A DNA stretch of 64,000 bases, from contig NZ_CP023344.1 in the NCBI RefSeq assembly GCF_002310495.1, positions 1,922,001 through 1,986,000 on the forward strand. Direction: 5' to 3'. This stretch comes from Nibricoccus aquaticus. GTDB taxonomy: Bacteria > Verrucomicrobiota > Verrucomicrobiia > Opitutales > Opitutaceae. This document shows, piece after piece, positions 25,326 to 34,577 of the stretch; position 1 is the stretch's first letter, and the number at the start of each line of letters is the position of its first letter. A program made the translations under genes and the position numbers. The notes beneath the pieces were generated by a model. It was not told the origin of the DNA, did no database searches, and saw only the letters and a list, made by a program, of their open reading frames with translations.

Positions 25326-27431
25326 ATGAAACTCTCCCACCGCCTCATCCGTAAAGCCGCCGGCACTGCCCACAAAGACCTCGCCCGCCTCCGCGATCTC
25401 CGCCGCACCCAGACCCCCGAGGACGCCGAGACACCCCAGCGCCTCACCCAACGTCTCCTCATGGCCCGCGAGGTCACCGCCACGCCCGCCGAGGCCCAGG
25501 GCATGTTCGAGCGCATCATCAAGGGCAACGACCTTACCGGCATCAACTACCTCGAAAAAGGCCTGCGCGCCGCGAAATCCATCGGCCGTATCCACGTCCT
25601 CGATTCCTCCGGCGAACCCCTCGGCTTCGGCACCGGCTTCCTCATCGCCCCCGGCATCCTCATGACCAACCACCACGTCCTCACCAGCGCCGAGGTCGCC
25701 GCCGCCAGCCTCATCGAGTTCGACTACGAACTCGATGGCTCCGGCCACGACCGCCAGAGCTTCACCTACCAGCTCCGCCCGCAGGATTTTTTCTTCAACC
25801 ACGAAGCCCTCGACTTCGCTGTCTGCGCCGTCGCCCCCACCGCCCGCGAAAAGAAACGCCCCGTCAAAGACTTCTCCTGGCTCAAACTCAACCGCACCAC
25901 CGGCAAAGTCCTTCTCACCGAATACCTCACCATCATCCAGCACCCCGGCGGCCAGCGGAAACAAATCTGCGTCCGGGAAAACCAGGTCCTCCGTCTCGAC
26001 ACCGACACCATCTGGTACGCGACCGACACCCTCGGCGGCTCCTCCGGCTCCCCCGCCTTCAACTCCTCCTGGCAGGTCGTCGCCCTCCACCACCTCGGCG
26101 TCCCGCAAAAAAACGCCGACGGCCACTGGCTCACCGTGGACGGCGGCATCTGGGACGAGTCCATGGATGAGTCCCGCGTCCAGTGGATCGCCAACGAAGG
26201 CATCCGCATCTCCCGCATCGTCGACACCCTCTCGAAAAAATTCCGCAAACACCCCCGCCTCGTCCCCATCTTCGACACCACCCAGCCCCCCATCCCCGCC
26301 GGCTTCGAGTCCATCACCCTCAGCGAAGACCCCGCCACCACTACCCCGCTCGCCATCCCTCCCTCCGCCTCCGGCCCGACCTCCGTCCCCAACAACCCAT
26401 TACCAACTACCCACTACTCCGTCTCCCCCTCCAGCATCACCATCCCCCTCCATCTCACTCTCACCCTCGGCCCATCCACCGCCGCCCCTCTCAACGTCCA
26501 GTTCACCTCCCCCAACACACCCGCATTGGCCGCTCCGAACTCCGCCCCTCTCCTCACCGAAGCCATCAGCATCGACCCCGACTACACCACCCGCACCGGC
26601 TTCGACCCCGCCTTCCTCGGCAAAACCGCCGCCCTTAAAACCCCGCTCCCCACTCTTTCCGCCAAACAAAAAGCCGACGCCGCTCGCCTCACCACACCTC
26701 CCGCCGGTGCCGATCCGCTCGAACTGAAATACCACCACTTCAGCGTCGTCATGAACGCCGTCCGCCGCCTCGCCTTCTTCACCGCCGTTAACGTCGACGG
26801 CGTCGCCTGGCGCAGCATCACCCGTGAGTCCGATCGCTGGATACTCGACCCCCGCATCCCCAAAACCGCCCAGGCCGGCGAAGCCCTCTATTCGGGAAAC
26901 CCCCTCGACCGCGGCCACCTCGTCCGCCGCCTCGACCCCGCCTGGGGCGCCAGCCTACCCATCGCGAAAACCGCCAACGACGACACCTTCCACTTCACCA
27001 ACTGCGCCCCCCAGCACGAAGATTTTAACCAGAACAACGACACCTGGGCCGGCCTCGAAGACTACCTCCTCCAAAACGCCGACCGCGAAAACCTCCGCGT
27101 CACCGTCTTCACCGGCCCCGTCTTCGCCACCAGCGACGAAACCTACCGCGGCATCCAGCTCCCCCGCCAGTTCTGGAAAATCGCCGTCATGGTCTCGAAG
27201 AAAAAACTCCACGCCACCGCCTACCTCCTCAGCCAGGCCACGCTCATCAAAGGACTCGTCGAAGCCGATTTCAGTTACGGTAACTACAAAACCTTCCAAG
27301 TCCCCATCACCCGCATCGCCAAACTCACCGGCCTCACCTTCGGCAAACTCCCCGCCGCCGATCCCCTCAACAAAGCCACCGAGTCCACCGCCCCCCGCGA
27401 ACTCGCCTCCCTCACCGACATCGCCCTCTGA
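25326..27431 (+). CDS. Trypsin-like serine protease fused to DNA/RNA non-specific endonuclease
   Basis: A 701-residue protein with no obvious signal peptide. Residues 1-85 are a charged helical N-terminus (ending GNDLTGINYLEKGLRAAKSIGR). A V8/trypsin-like domain (about 86-300) has a full triad: H117 (TNHHVL), D163 (ALDFAV) and S240 (GGSSGSPAF). A Pro/Thr/Ser-rich linker (about 315-440) includes a heptamer-encoded stretch. A NUC-family nuclease (about 470-690) has D528-R-G-H531 and the metal-site N568 in FNQNNDTWAGLED. Both halves look active. One chain with protease and nuclease suggests a self-processed or triggered toxin, defence effector or scavenging enzyme; that is inference. A strong terminator follows. 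Confidence 0.9.
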   Translation: MKLSHRLIRKAAGTAHKDLARLRDLRRTQTPEDAETPQRLTQRLLMAREVTATPAEAQGMFERIIKGNDLTGINYLEKGLRAAKSIGRIHVLDSSGEPLGFGTGFLIAPGILMTNHHVLTSAEVAAASLIEFDYELDGSGHDRQSFTYQLRPQDFFFNHEALDFAVCAVAPTAREKKRPVKDFSWLKLNRTTGKVLLTEYLTIIQHPGGQRKQICVRENQVLRLDTDTIWYATDTLGGSSGSPAFNSSWQVVALHHLGVPQKNADGHWLTVDGGIWDESMDESRVQWIANEGIRISRIVDTLSKKFRKHPRLVPIFDTTQPPIPAGFESITLSEDPATTTPLAIPPSASGPTSVPNNPLPTTHYSVSPSSITIPLHLTLTLGPSTAAPLNVQFTSPNTPALAAPNSAPLLTEAISIDPDYTTRTGFDPAFLGKTAALKTPLPTLSAKQKADAARLTTPPAGADPLELKYHHFSVVMNAVRRLAFFTAVNVDGVAWRSITRESDRWILDPRIPKTAQAGEALYSGNPLDRGHLVRRLDPAWGASLPIAKTANDDTFHFTNCAPQHEDFNQNNDTWAGLEDYLLQNADRENLRVTVFTGPVFATSDETYRGIQLPRQFWKIAVMVSKKKLHATAYLLSQATLIKGLVEADFSYGNYKTFQVPITRIAKLTGLTFGKLPAADPLNKATESTAPRELASLTDIAL
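26394..26421 (+). repeat. Heptamer tract in the protease-nuclease linker
   Basis: TACCAAC, TACCCAC and TACTCCG (26401-26421), preceded by AACCCAT, encode part of the Pro/Thr-rich linker. It is the second heptamer tract in the window located in an interdomain linker. Confidence 0.6.
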
Positions 27432-27440
27432 TTTCCCTCG

Positions 27441-27520
27441 TAGGGCTCGCGCTCGCGCGACGCCTTTCCGAGCTAGGGCGCGTTGGCCCTAACGCGCCGG
27501 TACGCATCGCCCGCTCTCCC
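27441..27520. repeat. Adjacent REP-like elements, B-variant then family A
   Basis: 27441-27467 begins TAGGGCTCG like family B but with altered arms. 27468-27520 is a family A copy with strong pairing arms GGCGCGTT and AACGCGCC. Both lie directly after the protease-nuclease stop codon. Confidence 0.7.
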
Positions 27521-27562
27521 AGACGGGCTCCGCGCCCCTCCCTCCGCATTTCCATAGATCCC

Positions 27563-27598
27563 ATAGGTCCCATACGCCCTATGGGACCTATTTTTTTT
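27563..27598 (+). terminator. Terminator of the protease-nuclease gene
   Basis: 11-bp arms ATAGGTCCCAT (27563-27573) and ATGGGACCTAT (27581-27591) with a 7-nt loop, then a T8 run ending at 27598. The arm sequence recurs in the terminator at 51753-51790. The remaining gap to 27771 holds a short heptamer-like tract (ACTCACG, ACTCGCT, ACTTCCG at 27627-27647) and nothing else recognised. Confidence 0.9.
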
Positions 27599-27771
27599 AC
27601 GCTCTTCGATCTGCTCGCTGCACGCCACTCACGACTCGCTACTTCCGGCCCAACTTTCCCACCGATTTCACGCCCTGTTCATCCACACTTCACGGAGCTC
27701 CGCCAAACTGCCCTCACAAACTTCCCGCTTTTCCACCCCGGGCTCCCTCCTTTTTTCTCCATCACTCACCC

Positions 27772-28431
27772 ATGAACCTCTCCCGCCCTCGCCTTTCCCG
27801 TCTCCTCCCCATTCTTGCCGCCACGTTCGCCCTCCTCCTCGCCCCCTCCCACGCTCAGCTCCCCGACCTGTTCAAATACATCGAGCCCTCCGTCCCCTTC
27901 GACGAGCCCGCCGCCAAAGCCCAGCTCGAGCCCGGCACCTCCACGATTCGCGGCACCATCTCTGCCAAAGAAAACAAAGCGCTCATCAAGGCCCTCAATA
28001 TCAGCAAATCCCACAAAGCCTCCCAAGGCACCGTCGTCACGCTCATGCCTCACAGCGCCTACATCGATGGCTGGCTCGCACTCGACAAAAAGATCCGTCG
28101 CAAAGGCAACCTCGAGAAAGCCGCTCTCTCCGCCCAGGCCAGCTCCTACCGCATCCTCACCAAAGTCATCGACGAAAACGGCTCCTTCGCGTTCACCGGC
28201 CTCAAACCCGGCAAATACTTCATCTACGCCCAGGTGAACTTCGTCGTCGCCGGCAGCTCCTTCGTCCAGACCGGCACCGAAACTTCCTACAACGTCCACG
28301 GCCAGGCCCTCCACTCCCAGGCCACCGGCTATTTCGAGCCCTTCGCCGCCGACGTATCCAAACTCTCCACCGGCATCGTCACCGTCTCCAGCGATGGCCA
28401 GACCGTCGAAACCGTCATCCGCGGTCAGTAA
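27772..28431 (+). CDS. Exported protein with carboxypeptidase-regulatory-like domain
   Basis: A 219-residue protein with a signal peptide ending near SHAQ (residue 29). The segment VIDENGSFAFTGLKPGKYFI is the typical carboxypeptidase-regulatory/transthyretin-like turn. The rest is Ser/Thr/Lys-rich beta structure with no other motif. Similar small domains often decorate exported or surface proteins. It is followed after 71 bp by an LRR protein and then another exported protein on the same strand, perhaps one transcription unit. Confidence 0.7.
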   Translation: MNLSRPRLSRLLPILAATFALLLAPSHAQLPDLFKYIEPSVPFDEPAAKAQLEPGTSTIRGTISAKENKALIKALNISKSHKASQGTVVTLMPHSAYIDGWLALDKKIRRKGNLEKAALSAQASSYRILTKVIDENGSFAFTGLKPGKYFIYAQVNFVVAGSSFVQTGTETSYNVHGQALHSQATGYFEPFAADVSKLSTGIVTVSSDGQTVETVIRGQ

Positions 28432-28502
28432 CTTCCCTCCTCGCCCGACTGCCTGCTTCGCCTCGATAGCCCACCCAACCGCGCCGCCCTCACTCTCCCG
28501 CC

Positions 28503-29396
28503 ATGTCTCTCCGTCCACTTTCCCTCCTCGTCTTCGCTCTCGCCGCCCTCCTCTCGGCATCGCTCGCCCGCGCCGAAGACATCCGCATCCCCGATCCCAT
28601 TCTCCTCAACCGCCTCCTCGCCCTCGGCATCGACGCCAACGACGACGGCAAGATCCAGGCCACCGAAGCCGCCACCGTCACCGAGCTCAAACTCGACCGC
28701 CTCGGCATCATCAACGCCCAAGGCCTCAACCGCTTTCCCAACCTCGTCACGCTCCACCTCCGCGGCAACCAGCTCACGAACATCGACCTCACCGGCCTCT
28801 CCAAACTTCACGAGGTCCTCCTCGCCGGCAACCGCATCAGCCTCATCAAACTCAAAGGCCTCGACTCCCTCGAAGAGCTCCAGCTCGCCGAAAATCCGCT
28901 CAACACCGCGCTCGATCTCTCCCACCTCAAAAAACTCAAAGGCCTCTACGCCTACAACTGCGGCCTCGCCGCCGTGAACGTCAGCGGACTCACGCAGATG
29001 GTGAACCTCTTCGTTCATCAGAACGCCATCTCCACGCTCGACCTCCGCGGCATGACCCAGCTCGCCGATCTGCGCATCAACAACAACCAGTTCACCCGCC
29101 TCGACCTCTCCGGCCTCACCGCGCTCACCGACCTCTGGGCCGAAAACAACCGCATCGCCGACCTCAAGACCACCGGCGCCGACGCCCTCGTCTTCGTTCA
29201 CCTTGCGAACAACCTCATCGCGTCACACGATTTTACGCACGCTTCCAAAATCGAGACCATCAACCTCAGCAAAAACCCACTCACTTCGCTCGACGTCCGC
29301 GGCCTGAAATACCTCCAGGCTCTTTTCTGCGCCGACGGCCAGCTCACCCAGCTCAACCTCAGCGGCACCTACAGCCTCCGCAACGTCCAGTGGTGA
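28503..29396 (+). CDS. Exported leucine-rich repeat protein
   Basis: A 297-residue protein with a signal peptide ending ARA-E (about residue 24). A short cap with DANDDGKIQ, a possible EF-hand-like calcium site, is followed by about ten leucine-rich repeats of 21-22 residues (for example LVTLHLRGNQLTNIDLTGLS). The repeat length resembles internalin-type repeats. There is no sorting motif or membrane helix at the C-terminus, so it is probably periplasmic or outer-membrane associated. LRRs normally bind proteins or glycans; the ligand is unknown. Confidence 0.88.
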   Translation: MSLRPLSLLVFALAALLSASLARAEDIRIPDPILLNRLLALGIDANDDGKIQATEAATVTELKLDRLGIINAQGLNRFPNLVTLHLRGNQLTNIDLTGLSKLHEVLLAGNRISLIKLKGLDSLEELQLAENPLNTALDLSHLKKLKGLYAYNCGLAAVNVSGLTQMVNLFVHQNAISTLDLRGMTQLADLRINNNQFTRLDLSGLTALTDLWAENNRIADLKTTGADALVFVHLANNLIASHDFTHASKIETINLSKNPLTSLDVRGLKYLQALFCADGQLTQLNLSGTYSLRNVQW

Positions 29397-29442
29397 TCTC
29401 ACTCCGCTTCCTCGCCGCCGCATCCGCCATCCCACTACTTTC

Positions 29443-30429
29443 ATGAAGCTCTCCGTTCGTCACACACTCCTTCCGTTGATTGCCGCAATCGTCACCGCCT
29501 TCCTCGCAACCGCCCGCGCCGCCGATCCCAAACCTCCCTCCAAACGCGAAGCCCGCGAAATCGAAAAAGCCCTCACCCTCCGCTTCAAAGCCGACGAATA
29601 TTTCGCTAAAACCCAGCGCGACTACTTCGACGAAAGCAGCATCATCGGCCAGCCCATCGCCGCCGTGATCCGGCAAAAAGGCCCGGCCACCCGCGTAGCC
29701 GACGACGGTGCCGGCGGAAAAATCTTCGCCTACGAATCAGACGTCAGCGGACAAAGCGGCGAATACGTCCCCGGCTACACGATCACCGATCAATTCGGCA
29801 ACGTCGTGGAACGCGGCGAAGGCCGGGATACCCGCTCCAGTTACCACTACGTCGCCTACCGCGATTTCCACGTGAACCCCGAAGGCCAGACCACCCGGCT
29901 CGTCACCGGCGTCCGTGGCCTGCCACCACCCACCGGCCTGGAAAAAATGGCCAAAATCTGGAGCGGCAAAATCAGCTTCCCCGGCAAATCCCGCGCCGAA
30001 ATCGCCGCCCTCATCCACACCCACATCAAGACGCGCGGCTACGTGCTGAAACACGACTCCGGCGACAGCATCAGCTACCGTCACTTCACCCAATTCGGCA
30101 CCGCCCAAGAATGTGGCGCCGACCTCTACGGCAAAGTCCGCGTCATCGTGAATCTGCACAACGGCGAACTCGACGCGGACGTCTACGTCGCAAATTTTTC
30201 GACCATCTTCGGCGCCAAAATCATCATCAACGCCAACGACGACGTCGCCTCCGAAAACAATGTGCCCTTCAACATACTGAGCTGGATAGCGCCCAAAGAA
30301 GCCCGCCAGGCCTTCCCCGAGGCGATGTTCGACACCAAGAAAAAGCCCCTCAATCCCATCGTCATCAGCACCGTCTACCGCTTCCACGAAGGTTACTCGA
30401 AAGAACTCCAGGCCCTTGCCAACGACTGA
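29443..30429 (+). CDS. Exported protein of unknown function
   Basis: A 328-residue protein with a signal peptide ending near ARAADP (residue 26). A helical, charged start (KREAREIEKALTLRFKADEY) precedes an SmpA/OmlA-like turn (SSIIGQPIAAVIRQKGPATR, then GGKIFAYES). The second half contains VRVIVNLHNGELDADVYVAN. The central IGQPIAAVIRQKGPATRVAD phrase occurs in several small exported proteins that test for knotted beta structure, but I cannot assign a family. It may be co-transcribed with the two exported proteins upstream; a family B hairpin follows. Confidence 0.6.
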   Translation: MKLSVRHTLLPLIAAIVTAFLATARAADPKPPSKREAREIEKALTLRFKADEYFAKTQRDYFDESSIIGQPIAAVIRQKGPATRVADDGAGGKIFAYESDVSGQSGEYVPGYTITDQFGNVVERGEGRDTRSSYHYVAYRDFHVNPEGQTTRLVTGVRGLPPPTGLEKMAKIWSGKISFPGKSRAEIAALIHTHIKTRGYVLKHDSGDSISYRHFTQFGTAQECGADLYGKVRVIVNLHNGELDADVYVANFSTIFGAKIIINANDDVASENNVPFNILSWIAPKEARQAFPEAMFDTKKKPLNPIVISTVYRFHEGYSKELQALAND

Positions 30430-30442
30430 CGCCGCGCTGCCA

Positions 30443-30485
30443 TAGGGCTCGACCTCGCGTCGAGCCGTTCGCGAACCACCCGCTT
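30443..30485. repeat. REP-like hairpin element, family B
   Basis: The 8-bp arms are the same as the copy at 2678 (GGCTCGAC at 30446-30453, GTCGAGCC at 30459-30466), with the CGTTCGCG and CCCGCTTT tail. It sits 13 bp after a stop codon. Confidence 0.85.
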
Positions 30486-30551
30486 TCTTGGTAGCCGCGC
30501 AGCTCCTCTGGCCTCTTGCCCCACTCCCTCGCATCGCTTTCGCTCCCAGCG

Positions 30552-31436
30552 ATGCAACCCGCACTCCTCGTCCTCGCCGCCGGCATGGGCTCCCGCTACG
30601 GCGGACTCAAACAAATCGACCCCGTCGGTCCCCACGGCGAAACCATCCTCGACTACTCCGTCTTCGACGCCCTCCGTGCCGGCTTCACCCGCGTCGTGTT
30701 CGTCATCCGTCGCGACTTCGAGGAACTCTTCCGCGAAAAAATCGGCGCCAAATACACCGGCCGCCTCGCCGTCGATTACGTCTTCCAATCCACCGACGCA
30801 TTGCCGCCCGGATACACCGTCCCCGCCACCCGCGAAAAACCCTGGGGCACCGGCCACGCCACCTGGTGCGCGAAAGACGCCCTCCGCGACCAACCCTTCG
30901 CCGTCATCAACGCCGACGATTTCTACGGCGCCGACTCCTTCGCGAAACTCGCCGATTTCCTCGCCCGCGCCCGCCCCGACGAAGCCGCCATGGCCGGCTT
31001 CCAACTCGCCCGCACCCTCTCCGAAAACGGCGCCGTCTCCCGAGGCCTCTGCGACCTCGCCCCCGGCAACATCCTCCGCTCCGTCACCGAACACACCGGC
31101 ATCCTCCCCACCGAGGTCGGCGAAGGAAAAAAATACGCCCCCACCGCCACCGTCTCCATGAACTGCTGGGCCTTCACCCCGCAAATCTTCCCACTTCTCG
31201 ACGCCCGCTTCCGCGCCTTCCTGGAAACCACACCGCCCGAGTCCCTCGCCGCCAAAGCCGAGTTCTACCTCCCCGCCGCGATCTCCGCGCTCATCTGCGA
31301 AGAAAAACTCCGCGTCCGCGTCCTCTCGACCGAAAGCGACTGGTTCGGCGTCACCTACCGCGAAGACCGCCCCCACGTCGTCACTGCCCTCAACGCACTC
31401 ATTGCCACCGGCGCCTACCCTGCGAAACTCTTCTAA
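30552..31436 (+). CDS. Sugar-phosphate nucleotidyltransferase family protein
   Basis: A 294-residue protein. The N-terminal signature LVLAAGMGSRYGGLKQIDPV (residues 5-24) is the GxGxR...K nucleotide-binding loop of NTP-transferases that join NTP and sugar-1-phosphate. INADDFYG near residue 117 carries the metal-binding aspartate pair. The start at 30552 places the motif at the extreme N-terminus, as usual. It lacks the long C-terminus of GlmU or GalU, so the sugar is not evident. It may feed the exostosin glycosyltransferase 5 kb upstream; that link is speculative. Confidence 0.88.
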   Translation: MQPALLVLAAGMGSRYGGLKQIDPVGPHGETILDYSVFDALRAGFTRVVFVIRRDFEELFREKIGAKYTGRLAVDYVFQSTDALPPGYTVPATREKPWGTGHATWCAKDALRDQPFAVINADDFYGADSFAKLADFLARARPDEAAMAGFQLARTLSENGAVSRGLCDLAPGNILRSVTEHTGILPTEVGEGKKYAPTATVSMNCWAFTPQIFPLLDARFRAFLETTPPESLAAKAEFYLPAAISALICEEKLRVRVLSTESDWFGVTYREDRPHVVTALNALIATGAYPAKLF

Positions 31437-31482
31437 CCTTCGGCGTCCGAAAAACTCTTCTCGTTCTCCTCCGCCTTCCTCC

Positions 31483-31514
31483 ACTGGTCATTGGTCACTC
31501 GGTCATTGGTCATT
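31483..31514. repeat. Heptamer repeat tract, ACTGGTC type, just upstream of a start codon
   Basis: ACTGGTC, ATTGGTC, ACTCGGTC, ATTGGTC occupy the leader ending 6 bp before the PIG-L start. The tract is almost the same as that at 1493-1525, including the odd 8-base unit. Confidence 0.85.
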
Positions 31515-31520
31515 CCCCTC

Positions 31521-32396
31521 ATGCGCCTCTCCCAACCCACCGCCGACCTCTTCATCCCCGACAACGCATCGGCGCCCCCCGGCTCCGCGCTCGCCCCCGA
31601 CGCCGCCCTCGCCCGCGTCACCCACCTCTGCATCGCCGCGCACCAAGACGACATCGAGATCATGGCCCACAGCGGCATCAGCGACTGTCTCGATAATCCC
31701 GGCAAATGGTTCGGCGGCGTCGTTGCCACCGACGGCGGCGGCAGTCCCCGCACCGGCGCGTATTCGCACTTCACCGACGAGCAGATGAAACTTGTCCGCC
31801 GCGACGAACAACGCCGCGCCGCACAACTCGGCCGCTACGCCATCCAGCTCCAGCTCGCCCACCCCAGCTTCCTCGTCAAAAGCCCCGCCACCTCCGTCGG
31901 CGTCCGCGACGACCTCACCGCCATCCTCTCCGGCTGCTCCCCCGAAGTCGTCTACCTCCACAACCCCGCCGACAAACACGACACCCACATCGCCGTTCTC
32001 CACCGCAGCCTCGAAGCCCTCCGCGCCCTGCCGCCCGAGAAACGCCCACGCCGCATCCTCGGCTGCGAAGTCTGGCGCGACCTCGACTGGCTCGTGGACA
32101 CCGACAAAATCCCTCTCGATTCCGGCCGACACCCCCAGCTCGCCGCCGAACTCCTCCAAGCCTTCGACTCCCAGATCACCGGCGGCAAACGCTACGACCA
32201 CGCCGCCCTCGGCCGTCGTCTCGCCCACGCGACTTTCCATACGTCGCACGCCACCGATAAATTCGCCGGCATCACCTGGGCCATGGACCTCACCCCGCTC
32301 GTCGCCGACCCCACGCTCTCCCTCGCCGACTTCACCCTCGCCCACGTGGACCGCCTCCGCTCCGAAATCGCCACCCGCCTCGCGAAATTCCAGTAA
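31521..32396 (+). CDS. PIG-L family deacetylase
   Basis: A 291-residue zinc-dependent deacetylase-like enzyme. The metal motif is AAHQDDIEIMA (H41, D43, D44), a variant of AHPDDE, with a later HNPADKHDTHIAV holding the third histidine. PIG-L enzymes remove N-acetyl groups from GlcNAc conjugates. The sugar nucleotidyltransferase immediately upstream supports a role in sugar or glycoconjugate metabolism. The start at 31521 (MRLSQPTADL) excludes ten residues encoded by the heptamer tract. The Q in place of P in the motif is seen in some families. Confidence 0.9.
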   Translation: MRLSQPTADLFIPDNASAPPGSALAPDAALARVTHLCIAAHQDDIEIMAHSGISDCLDNPGKWFGGVVATDGGGSPRTGAYSHFTDEQMKLVRRDEQRRAAQLGRYAIQLQLAHPSFLVKSPATSVGVRDDLTAILSGCSPEVVYLHNPADKHDTHIAVLHRSLEALRALPPEKRPRRILGCEVWRDLDWLVDTDKIPLDSGRHPQLAAELLQAFDSQITGGKRYDHAALGRRLAHATFHTSHATDKFAGITWAMDLTPLVADPTLSLADFTLAHVDRLRSEIATRLAKFQ

Positions 32397-32468
32397 GCAC
32401 CCGCCTCCTAATTTAGACGCACTTTCCCGCGTGCTCTTCGTCTCCGCCCTTTTCGCCTCTCTCGCTGC

Positions 32469-34559
32469 ATGAAGTTTCGACCGTTTTTCTTCAAACACCC
32501 CATACTCGCATTCGCGACCGCTTCTTCCCTCGTCGCTGACCCAACGACAACGCAGCCTTCCAACAAAGACGACTTGGACACTCCGGTCGCCATGAGTCCG
32601 TTCCAAGTCCGCGACACCACCGTCGTCGGCTTTTCCCTCGCTGTCAGCCACACGGAACTGCCCCTGGGCTCACTCGCAAACACCACCACACTCTCCGACG
32701 CCTTCGCCGGATTCCACATCGCCACGAGCGGTGCCCATTCGTTCAACGACACCATCGCTCTTCGCGGTCTGAGCAACACGCCTATCTTCGGCACGCCCGC
32801 CGTCGCTGTTTACCTCGACGCGATTCCACTTCTCGGCGCCTCCACACTGCCCGGAGAACTTGCCGGCCTTTCCGGTGCCGCGCTTCACCGTGGACCGGCA
32901 GAGTCCGCGCATTTCGGATACGCCGGCCCCGCCGGTGTCCTCCAACTTTACTCACCTGCCGTCTTCCTTGCTTCGGATGATTCAACCCTCCACGCCAACA
33001 GCTCGATCAGCGCCACCGTCGGCGACTACTCGCTCCGTGCGGGCTCCGTTTCCACCGCCTTCTCCACGCACGGAAAAACCTCTGTCTTCGCCAGCGCCTC
33101 AGGCCAGTCCCGCGACGGCTACATTTTCAACCGCACACTCGGCCACGACGTTGATCATCGCGACAACCGCTCCGGACTTCTGCGCCTCGAAACGCATCCC
33201 TTCACACCGCTCACCCTCGCCCTGACCTTCCACGCCACACGCGCTCGCGATGGCGAACAACCCCTCGTCCCACTCGACGGCCCCTTCTACGAAATCGACC
33301 GCGCCAGCGAAGGTTTCACTGAACACCAGGCACTCAACGCAGGACTCTCCGCGAGGATCGACACGGCGCCCGGCACTCTCACCGCCACGGCCAGCCTCAA
33401 CCACTGGGATCTCGGCCCCTACCGCAGTGTCCTCGCCTTCGGCCCGATGGAGCTTCTCAACGACGCCACTCTCTCGCGTCGCAACCAAAACCTCGAACTC
33501 CGCTTTATCTCCGCTCCCGACTCCGACACCACCTCCGCCGGCTGGAGCATGACCGGATTCACTTCCCGCGCCAAAACCAGCGGCAGTTTTGCCCGCGCCT
33601 TCAGCGGCTTCACCTTCGAAGAGTCCGCCTACGAAATCACCGACCATCCGCTCGCGCTCTCGACCGATGTGTGGCTGCGCTTCGCCCATCGCTGGAAACT
33701 CGCCGCCGGTCTCCGCGCTGAGCGCAACGACCAGACATTCGTGCGCCGCGAACAAATCCCCACCGTCCAGACCTACACGCTCAACGCCACCGACACCGCC
33801 TTCCTCCCGCGCGTTCAGCTCACGCACGATCTCTCGGCGCACACCGCGTGGTCTCTCGCCGCCGCCGCCGGTCGCAAACCCGGCGGCTACTCCGCTTTCA
33901 CCGGCAACCGCATCCTCGCCGCCTTCGCTCCCGAGCGCACCCGCTCGCTCGAAACCAGCCTCAGCCGCACCTTCCCCCGCCAGCACCTCCGCACCACCAT
34001 CCGCGCCTACGCGTACGCGATCTCTGGCTACCAGATCGAGCGCTCCTTTGCCACCGGCGCCTTCACTGACGACTACCTTGTGGTCAACGCCCCGCACGCC
34101 CGCTCCCTCGGCAGCGAATGGGAAACCGCCTGGCAACCCACCGCCTCACTCACTCTCCGCGCCGCCGCCGGCCTCACGCGCGTCACGCTCCGTGAGTTCA
34201 CCGATCCGTACTCAAAAATCCGTTACGACGGCCGCCGCGCGCCCTTCTCTCCCTCGCACGATGCCACCCTGTCCGCCACCTGCCGCCTTCCCGCCGGCTT
34301 CGAAGGCACGCTCGCGGTCAACTCCACCGGTCGCATCGACTACACCGAAAGCGAAGACCCCCGCTACGCGCAGCGCACCTTCACGGTGATCAACGCCAGC
34401 CTCGCCTACCGCGCCCGTTTCTGGCGCGCCGGGCTCGCCGTGCGCAACCTCACCGGCCGCGAGTACTACAGCTCGATCACCCCCGGCACCGGCCACGGCA
34501 CTCCCGGCGCTCCGCAAACCATCGCGCTCACATTCGAACTGTTCACGCCCGCGAAATAA
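32469..34559 (+). CDS. TonB-dependent outer-membrane receptor
   Basis: A 696-residue receptor. A short signal-like N-terminus is followed by a TonB-box-like segment (DTPVAMSPFQV, residues 37-47). The plug domain (about 50-160) contains NDTIALRGLSNTPIFGTPAV. The barrel runs to the C-terminus, with LAVRNLTGREYYSSITPGTG and a last strand ending in FELFTPAK. Such receptors import siderophores, vitamins or glycans. The gene converges on an IroE-like esterase gene 18 bp away, which suggests a ferric siderophore. The plug is rather short for this family. Confidence 0.92.
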   Translation: MKFRPFFFKHPILAFATASSLVADPTTTQPSNKDDLDTPVAMSPFQVRDTTVVGFSLAVSHTELPLGSLANTTTLSDAFAGFHIATSGAHSFNDTIALRGLSNTPIFGTPAVAVYLDAIPLLGASTLPGELAGLSGAALHRGPAESAHFGYAGPAGVLQLYSPAVFLASDDSTLHANSSISATVGDYSLRAGSVSTAFSTHGKTSVFASASGQSRDGYIFNRTLGHDVDHRDNRSGLLRLETHPFTPLTLALTFHATRARDGEQPLVPLDGPFYEIDRASEGFTEHQALNAGLSARIDTAPGTLTATASLNHWDLGPYRSVLAFGPMELLNDATLSRRNQNLELRFISAPDSDTTSAGWSMTGFTSRAKTSGSFARAFSGFTFEESAYEITDHPLALSTDVWLRFAHRWKLAAGLRAERNDQTFVRREQIPTVQTYTLNATDTAFLPRVQLTHDLSAHTAWSLAAAAGRKPGGYSAFTGNRILAAFAPERTRSLETSLSRTFPRQHLRTTIRAYAYAISGYQIERSFATGAFTDDYLVVNAPHARSLGSEWETAWQPTASLTLRAAAGLTRVTLREFTDPYSKIRYDGRRAPFSPSHDATLSATCRLPAGFEGTLAVNSTGRIDYTESEDPRYAQRTFTVINASLAYRARFWRAGLAVRNLTGREYYSSITPGTGHGTPGAPQTIALTFELFTPAK

Positions 34560-34577
34560 CGCTTTGGCCGCACCGGC

